Notes under the pieces: generated by a model
Told to the model about the DNA's origin: nothing
Databases searched by the model: none
Seen by the model: the letters and a program-made list of their open reading frames with translations, nothing else
NCBI GenBank assembly: GCA_943371235.1
Contig: CALRTZ010000003.1
Span: 1-64,000, forward strand
Source of the DNA: CAJBVG01 sp943371235
GTDB taxonomy: Bacteria; Bacteroidota; Bacteroidia; Sphingobacteriales; Sphingobacteriaceae
Length of the DNA stretch: 64,000 nucleotides
Direction: 5' to 3'
Shown here: positions 59,522 to 64,000 of the stretch, piece by piece
Position numbering within the stretch: the stretch's first letter is position 1
Layout of the letters: every line of letters begins with the position of its first letter
Made by a program: the position numbers and the translations under genes

Positions 59522-62500
59522 TTTTCAGCTGTTAGTACAATTTTTTTAATTAATTCACTTTTTGAAGTTTTCACATGTACTAAATACATTCCAGGTGAAT
59601 ATCCTTTCAGGCTTAATTTAACAAGAGAAGGTGATTGTGAAATGGCAACTTCCTTAAGTAATTTACCTTGTAAACTAAATATACTTACTGAGTATATTTT
59701 AGAATTCTCATCGTTTAAAAGCACTTCGAACAAACCATTTGTAGGGTTTGGCATTAATGTAACTTCCTCCTTCTTCATGTTATTTTGTTGATTTATATTA
59801 TTAAGTAGATCTGGTTCGATTTTGTATTTATTTATTTCAGGACATTCAGTAAGTATCGAATCTATTTGCTGAATCGAATAGGAATTCCTACTGATTTTTA
59901 TTTTTGCTTCCGTTATACACGTCCAGTAGTTTAAATGATTTTCGGTGCTTGGATTGTCAACATACATCAGCGCATTTCTATATTCTTGAAGTGCTTGTTC
60001 GAACAATCCCGTATTACATTTTAATTGAGCTTGTTCAACTAAGCGATTATATTTTTCTTGATTCTCGATATATAAATTAATGCTCTTATTGTTGTGATTC
60101 TCATATGCCTCTTGATCTTTAGTAGAATCGATAATTGGGAGGCCAGTGCCTTGTCCTGCCAAGGCGCAACCATTAGTACTAGCAAAAGCCATAACAGGTG
60201 CTACTAAAAAATTTTGAATACGGGCTGAAGAGGGCGCTGCATTTAAGGAGACAAAATAGAACTTTTGTGATGGCGGATTTAAAAATGTATTAGAATTGAT
60301 TCGAGTATACCAATTGTTGCCTTTAAAATTTATAGCATTTGGAATATTTGTCATGGTGCCAGCAACAAAAAAGTTATTCTGATCTGCATCAATTTTAAAT
60401 CGATTAAAGCCATTTGCTATATTTATGTTGGAAGCATTATCTAAACAAATAGTTCTATTGTTTAATCGAGCTTTAACCGACAATGTATTGGAACCAGCAT
60501 TTGCAACAGGGCTCATATTTAACACTGCATTATTTGCAACCCATACGCTGTAATAATTTGCATCTAAAATCTCAGAACAATTTAAGTTTAAAATACCTTG
60601 ACTGGCATACACTCCTACATTGTAATTATTTATGTAAGTATTAAAAATAGTTAAAGAGGTATTTGAATTAGATACAAATTGTACTGCCGCATTATTAAAA
60701 GGAAAAGTAGTTTGTAAATTAGAACCAGTAAAAGTGCAATTAGTAATATAACTTGTTATATTCATTGCATCGGCGGTAATTACTTTTTTGCAATTGTTAC
60801 TCATCACATTTCTCAAATCAAAGCCTTTTCCAAAAACTCGAATTGCGATTTCGTTATTATTAAATTCACAGGATTCAACTACTAGCGGATTACCTACTAT
60901 ATTGTAAGATTCGATATTCGTTAAGTACCCAGTGATTCCATGTCTATTATTGTTGAACGTGCAACTTTGAATTTGAACATCAGCTTGTCCATTTAAAAAT
61001 ATACCATTCCCACCATTAATTGTACAATTGATTAAAGAGGTAGCGATGGCAGAATTAATATAACTTGCTGTACCTAACAAATCAATTCGTGCATTTTTTA
61101 CTTCAAATAAGTTATTGCTATTTAATGTGAATGGAAAACCAATATTCTTACCATCTTCGATGCTTAACACCACATCATTTTTACCTGATCCTAGGAGTTT
61201 TATTTTAGAATTTTTACCAAGAATTATATCTGTTGTTTTTATGTGTAATTGCCCAGCACCTGTAAAACTTAAAATAGCATCGTCTTCAATTTCTAATGCT
61301 CCTTCTATGATGATAATTGAATTATTATCGAATAAATTAATATCAACATTTTTACCAATAACTAACTTGCTCCCTTTCTCAATCACCAATTTAGAAGTAT
61401 TAAATACCTCGAGTTTTGCAAGATCATCTAAATGTAAAATTGAGTTTTCTGATATCCTCAATTCACCATTGGAATAACCCCAGTGACCAATTTTTATTAT
61501 ACCTCTGTTCGAAACTTTTATGGTAATAGGATTGCATTTTACGTTATATCCATCCACTACAAAATTAGAATTCCTTGCGGGGCGAGCTTCATTATTGTAT
61601 CCAGTAGGTTCATGAATATTTATTCCTAAAATTCCGTCGTCTTTTACCTCAAAAGATTCGATGTAGAAATCTTGTGTGTTTACACCGTAATTAAAATTTT
61701 TACCAGCACGTATAACTTTTGTATCAGAACTTGCATGTACGGTTCTAGTTCCATTTCTTAATTCGCGTTTTAACCAAGCTGAATTATTTTGTGTAATTAA
61801 CACGTGAGCTTCATTTTGCTCGGGTGCGTAATACGAAACAAAAGGAGTAAGATTATTGCACAGTATTTTTGCATCTTTTATCCCAAACATATAATTTGTA
61901 TGCCCATCAGCATATTTAATGTCTAATGCGCTTACACTCGGTATAAAATTATGATGTGCATGATATAGTGTAAATCCGCTTCTTAATACTCCATTACTAT
62001 GTGTTAATTGGTATTGAGTATCGTACCTTCCACCAGGGGCATTATCTAAACTTGTTGGATATGGATTGTTTAATATTACAGATGCTTGCCTAACATAAGT
62101 TTCTAGTTGATAAAAATTGTTTGGATTAATTGCTCTTAAATCGGCGACAACCGCGGTGCCACTATTTGGTGATGCATACACATTTCCTCTTGCTGCATTT
62201 AATGCGTTTCCAAAAATTCCAATATTTAACGAAAACAATAAACCAGAAATTCCTTGTGTTTGCTTAGTTTCACTTCCATTAATTAAGGCTACGTTTCTGG
62301 TTTTTGTGGGATATCCATTACTTCCAGGTAGAGAATTTGTGCTGCAATTTATTAAATACCTGCTTCGGAAATTATGTGATTGAGGATTGACACTAAAAGG
62401 GAAATAATAATGTATTAACATTTCTCTAGCTGCTGGAGATTTAATTTTATTCAAGCCTTCCAATGCACCTGCTTCACCTATTATTTCTCCAAAAAAGTGT

Positions 62501-63780
62501 AAAAAATATTGTGCACCAATAGGAACGTTTGCTCCTTGGTGTGGGGCATCAAATGAAAGATAGGTGCCAACATTGTGTGGTATATTATCTTTCTCCATTT
62601 TAGCCAATGCATACTTTGCAATAAGTCCACCCATACTCGGACCCACAATCATTACTTTATCCGTTGTTCTTGCATTTATGTATTCTAATAATTGAATAAC
62701 CCCTAAGGCATTTCGTTCAATATAATCTGCACCGTCTGGGAAATTGCACACAATTAAATCATGCCCTTCGGCCCTTAAATAATCTGCTAATTTCACAGGC
62801 TGTTCATTCATCAAATCATAAATGTTCCCTACTTTTCTTACTTCTCCCGGATCAAATCCATCTAATACCAAAATAGGTTTCGTTAATTTCTCCGACACTG
62901 TATTGGTACATTTGCTGTAGTACAAACCGAATTCATACGTGCAGCCTGCCACAAAAGAAGAGAAATCATTAAAAGTTGCGGTGGTAATGCCTTGCTTAAA
63001 ATCGCAAGGTGCGGTTCCACTACTTAGCACGGCAAAACTAGATTCGGAGGTGTATGTTTCAGAACTAGAATATACAATGGTATACCTAAATGTATTTTTA
63101 CCGATGGTATTGAAATTACATGATAAACTATCACCATACTTTAATACATATTCCGGTTGATCGTCGTTCTCAAAATCTATTTTTATAAATTCTATTTTCT
63201 CTTTAGTGTTAGAAAATACATAAGACTTATCAAATACGAATGTTTGTTTGCCCGAAAAAATATGATTGCTGAGAATTGACAAATTGGTTACTTGGTCTAA
63301 CAAATAAGGCGATTGTGGATTTGTTTTTGTTCTAATTAATTGCTTGTCTAGTTCCTTAATTCGTCCGTCTTTATAAGCATTTGAATCAATGTACTCAAAA
63401 TTGAAATGTATAATGCCGATGGGTGTTTTACTATTTCGGATAACGTACTTTTTTACTTTTGAAGTATACGCATCAAAGTTAAGTTTATGATCCTTATCGT
63501 AATCGGCATTATACATTTCTAAATAAATTTGTTTCCAATAATGGTAATCTCTTTGAATAGAATCTCGCTCCTCTTGTTTAAATAATTGTTTGTTTAGTTT
63601 TGCAAATGGAAATACCCTGTTGTATAAAATGCTTGTCTGCATTTCTGTTCGATCTAACTTTTCTGCCATTAAATCAAACCTTTCTACCAGTGTTGTATCT
63701 CCGGCTTTTGTAGTTTTACTCATTAACGCACTTACCAAAATGAACAAACTTGTCATGATGGTTTTTTTCACTCTTCCCAT
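59518..63780 (-). CDS. Giant secreted lipase-like/right-handed beta-helix protein with T9SS sorting domain
   Basis: A 1420-residue secreted protein. Signal peptide (cleavage near TKAG), an N-terminal region of unknown fold, an alpha/beta-hydrolase region with a nucleophile motif GPSMGG (around residue 390) and DGFDPGEVR, then a long parallel beta-helix (about 740-1150; repeated phrases such as NNRHGITGYLTNIESY), a repeat-like helical part and a type A T9SS sorting domain (MPNPTNGLFEVLLN...GMYLVHVKTSK). Probably degrades ester-linked material at the cell surface. Coupled to the DUF6252-like lipoprotein. ATG 63780 preferred to TTG 63789. Confidence 0.8.
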   Translation of the reverse strand: MGRVKKTIMTSLFILVSALMSKTTKAGDTTLVERFDLMAEKLDRTEMQTSILYNRVFPFAKLNKQLFKQEERDSIQRDYHYWKQIYLEMYNADYDKDHKLNFDAYTSKVKKYVIRNSKTPIGIIHFNFEYIDSNAYKDGRIKELDKQLIRTKTNPQSPYLLDQVTNLSILSNHIFSGKQTFVFDKSYVFSNTKEKIEFIKIDFENDDQPEYVLKYGDSLSCNFNTIGKNTFRYTIVYSSSETYTSESSFAVLSSGTAPCDFKQGITTATFNDFSSFVAGCTYEFGLYYSKCTNTVSEKLTKPILVLDGFDPGEVRKVGNIYDLMNEQPVKLADYLRAEGHDLIVCNFPDGADYIERNALGVIQLLEYINARTTDKVMIVGPSMGGLIAKYALAKMEKDNIPHNVGTYLSFDAPHQGANVPIGAQYFLHFFGEIIGEAGALEGLNKIKSPAAREMLIHYYFPFSVNPQSHNFRSRYLINCSTNSLPGSNGYPTKTRNVALINGSETKQTQGISGLLFSLNIGIFGNALNAARGNVYASPNSGTAVVADLRAINPNNFYQLETYVRQASVILNNPYPTSLDNAPGGRYDTQYQLTHSNGVLRSGFTLYHAHHNFIPSVSALDIKYADGHTNYMFGIKDAKILCNNLTPFVSYYAPEQNEAHVLITQNNSAWLKRELRNGTRTVHASSDTKVIRAGKNFNYGVNTQDFYIESFEVKDDGILGINIHEPTGYNNEARPARNSNFVVDGYNVKCNPITIKVSNRGIIKIGHWGYSNGELRISENSILHLDDLAKLEVFNTSKLVIEKGSKLVIGKNVDINLFDNNSIIIIEGALEIEDDAILSFTGAGQLHIKTTDIILGKNSKIKLLGSGKNDVVLSIEDGKNIGFPFTLNSNNLFEVKNARIDLLGTASYINSAIATSLINCTINGGNGIFLNGQADVQIQSCTFNNNRHGITGYLTNIESYNIVGNPLVVESCEFNNNEIAIRVFGKGFDLRNVMSNNCKKVITADAMNITSYITNCTFTGSNLQTTFPFNNAAVQFVSNSNTSLTIFNTYINNYNVGVYASQGILNLNCSEILDANYYSVWVANNAVLNMSPVANAGSNTLSVKARLNNRTICLDNASNINIANGFNRFKIDADQNNFFVAGTMTNIPNAINFKGNNWYTRINSNTFLNPPSQKFYFVSLNAAPSSARIQNFLVAPVMAFASTNGCALAGQGTGLPIIDSTKDQEAYENHNNKSINLYIENQEKYNRLVEQAQLKCNTGLFEQALQEYRNALMYVDNPSTENHLNYWTCITEAKIKISRNSYSIQQIDSILTECPEINKYKIEPDLLNNINQQNNMKKEEVTLMPNPTNGLFEVLLNDENSKIYSVSIFSLQGKLLKEVAISQSPSLVKLSLKGYSPGMYLVHVKTSKSELIKKIVLTAEK

Positions 63781-64000
63781 ACTCTTCAATTTTTAATGTT
63801 CAACCATATGTTATTTTACTTTAAACATGTGGATGCATTATCAAGAAGAAATTATTTTTACTTAGCTATTATTAAATTGTTGTTGAAAAAACCATAATCC
63901 CATTCGATAATTATCCTACACGCGCTAAAAATAAATAGCATAGCTTTCATATCCTATTCATGGTTGGAATAGATTATGAAAATCGGTGAAATAATTGTAC

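Overview
The window comes from a low-GC member of the Bacteroidota, probably a gliding, T9SS-bearing environmental lineage. Evidence: four proteins end in (or clearly carry) type A type IX secretion C-terminal sorting domains, the gliding lipoprotein GldH is present, promoters follow the Bacteroidota -7 consensus TAnnTTTG instead of the E. coli pattern, Shine-Dalgarno sequences are mostly absent, and several gene orders (holB-ricT-gldH, birA/rsfS-ftsH) look typical of the phylum from my knowledge of it. Genus or species cannot be named from the sequence alone. There is no prophage, insertion sequence, CRISPR array or rRNA operon. It reads as ordinary chromosome.

Layout. 1-16.5 kb: an RNA 2'-O-methyltransferase, a FeoB-associated small protein, a LiaF-like/LytS/LytR envelope-sensing operon, tsaC, a YfiT-like DinB protein, polA, a small alkylation-repair group (tag, an alkyltransferase-like protein) with trmB, an antiporter, GDP-fucose synthase, an outer-membrane barrel, and a tightly coupled gltX operon carrying a stand-alone cobalamin-binding domain and an enoyl-CoA hydratase. 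16.5-25 kb: a sensor kinase, an M1 aminopeptidase and two tandem ~850-residue T9SS-secreted paralogues. 25-36.5 kb: DUF4403 lipoprotein, DinB protein, nucleoside transporter, then a four-gene operon (E1/ThiF-like adenylyltransferase, GNAT/LuxI-fold-like protein, 7TMR-DISM histidine kinase, REC-histidine kinase) facing a REC-only regulator; this is the best candidate for an undescribed signalling system. 36.5-37 kb: a tRNA-Asp gene inside an array of damaged tRNA-Asp copies. 37-46.5 kb: prfA, an XRE regulator, lpxH and a LUD protein, ftsH, rsfS, birA, dsbD. 46.5-64 kb: lipid kinase, gmhA, YifB/ComM ATPase, an AsmA-like/GT51 transglycosylase fusion, Mrp and NifU iron-sulfur proteins, def, ruvX, holB, ricT, gldH and a giant secreted lipase/beta-helix protein.

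Most genes are housekeeping (translation, replication, envelope biogenesis, Fe-S assembly). Promoters are repeatedly recognisable as TAnnTTTG, and in at least five cases only 3-7 bases separate the motif from the start codon, predicting leaderless or nearly leaderless mRNAs.

The most unusual non-coding structure is a set of seven intergenic arrays of degenerate 7- or 8-base periodic repeats, often folded as inverted repeats, each beginning at or near a gene end. Each array has its own unit sequence but all share the architecture.
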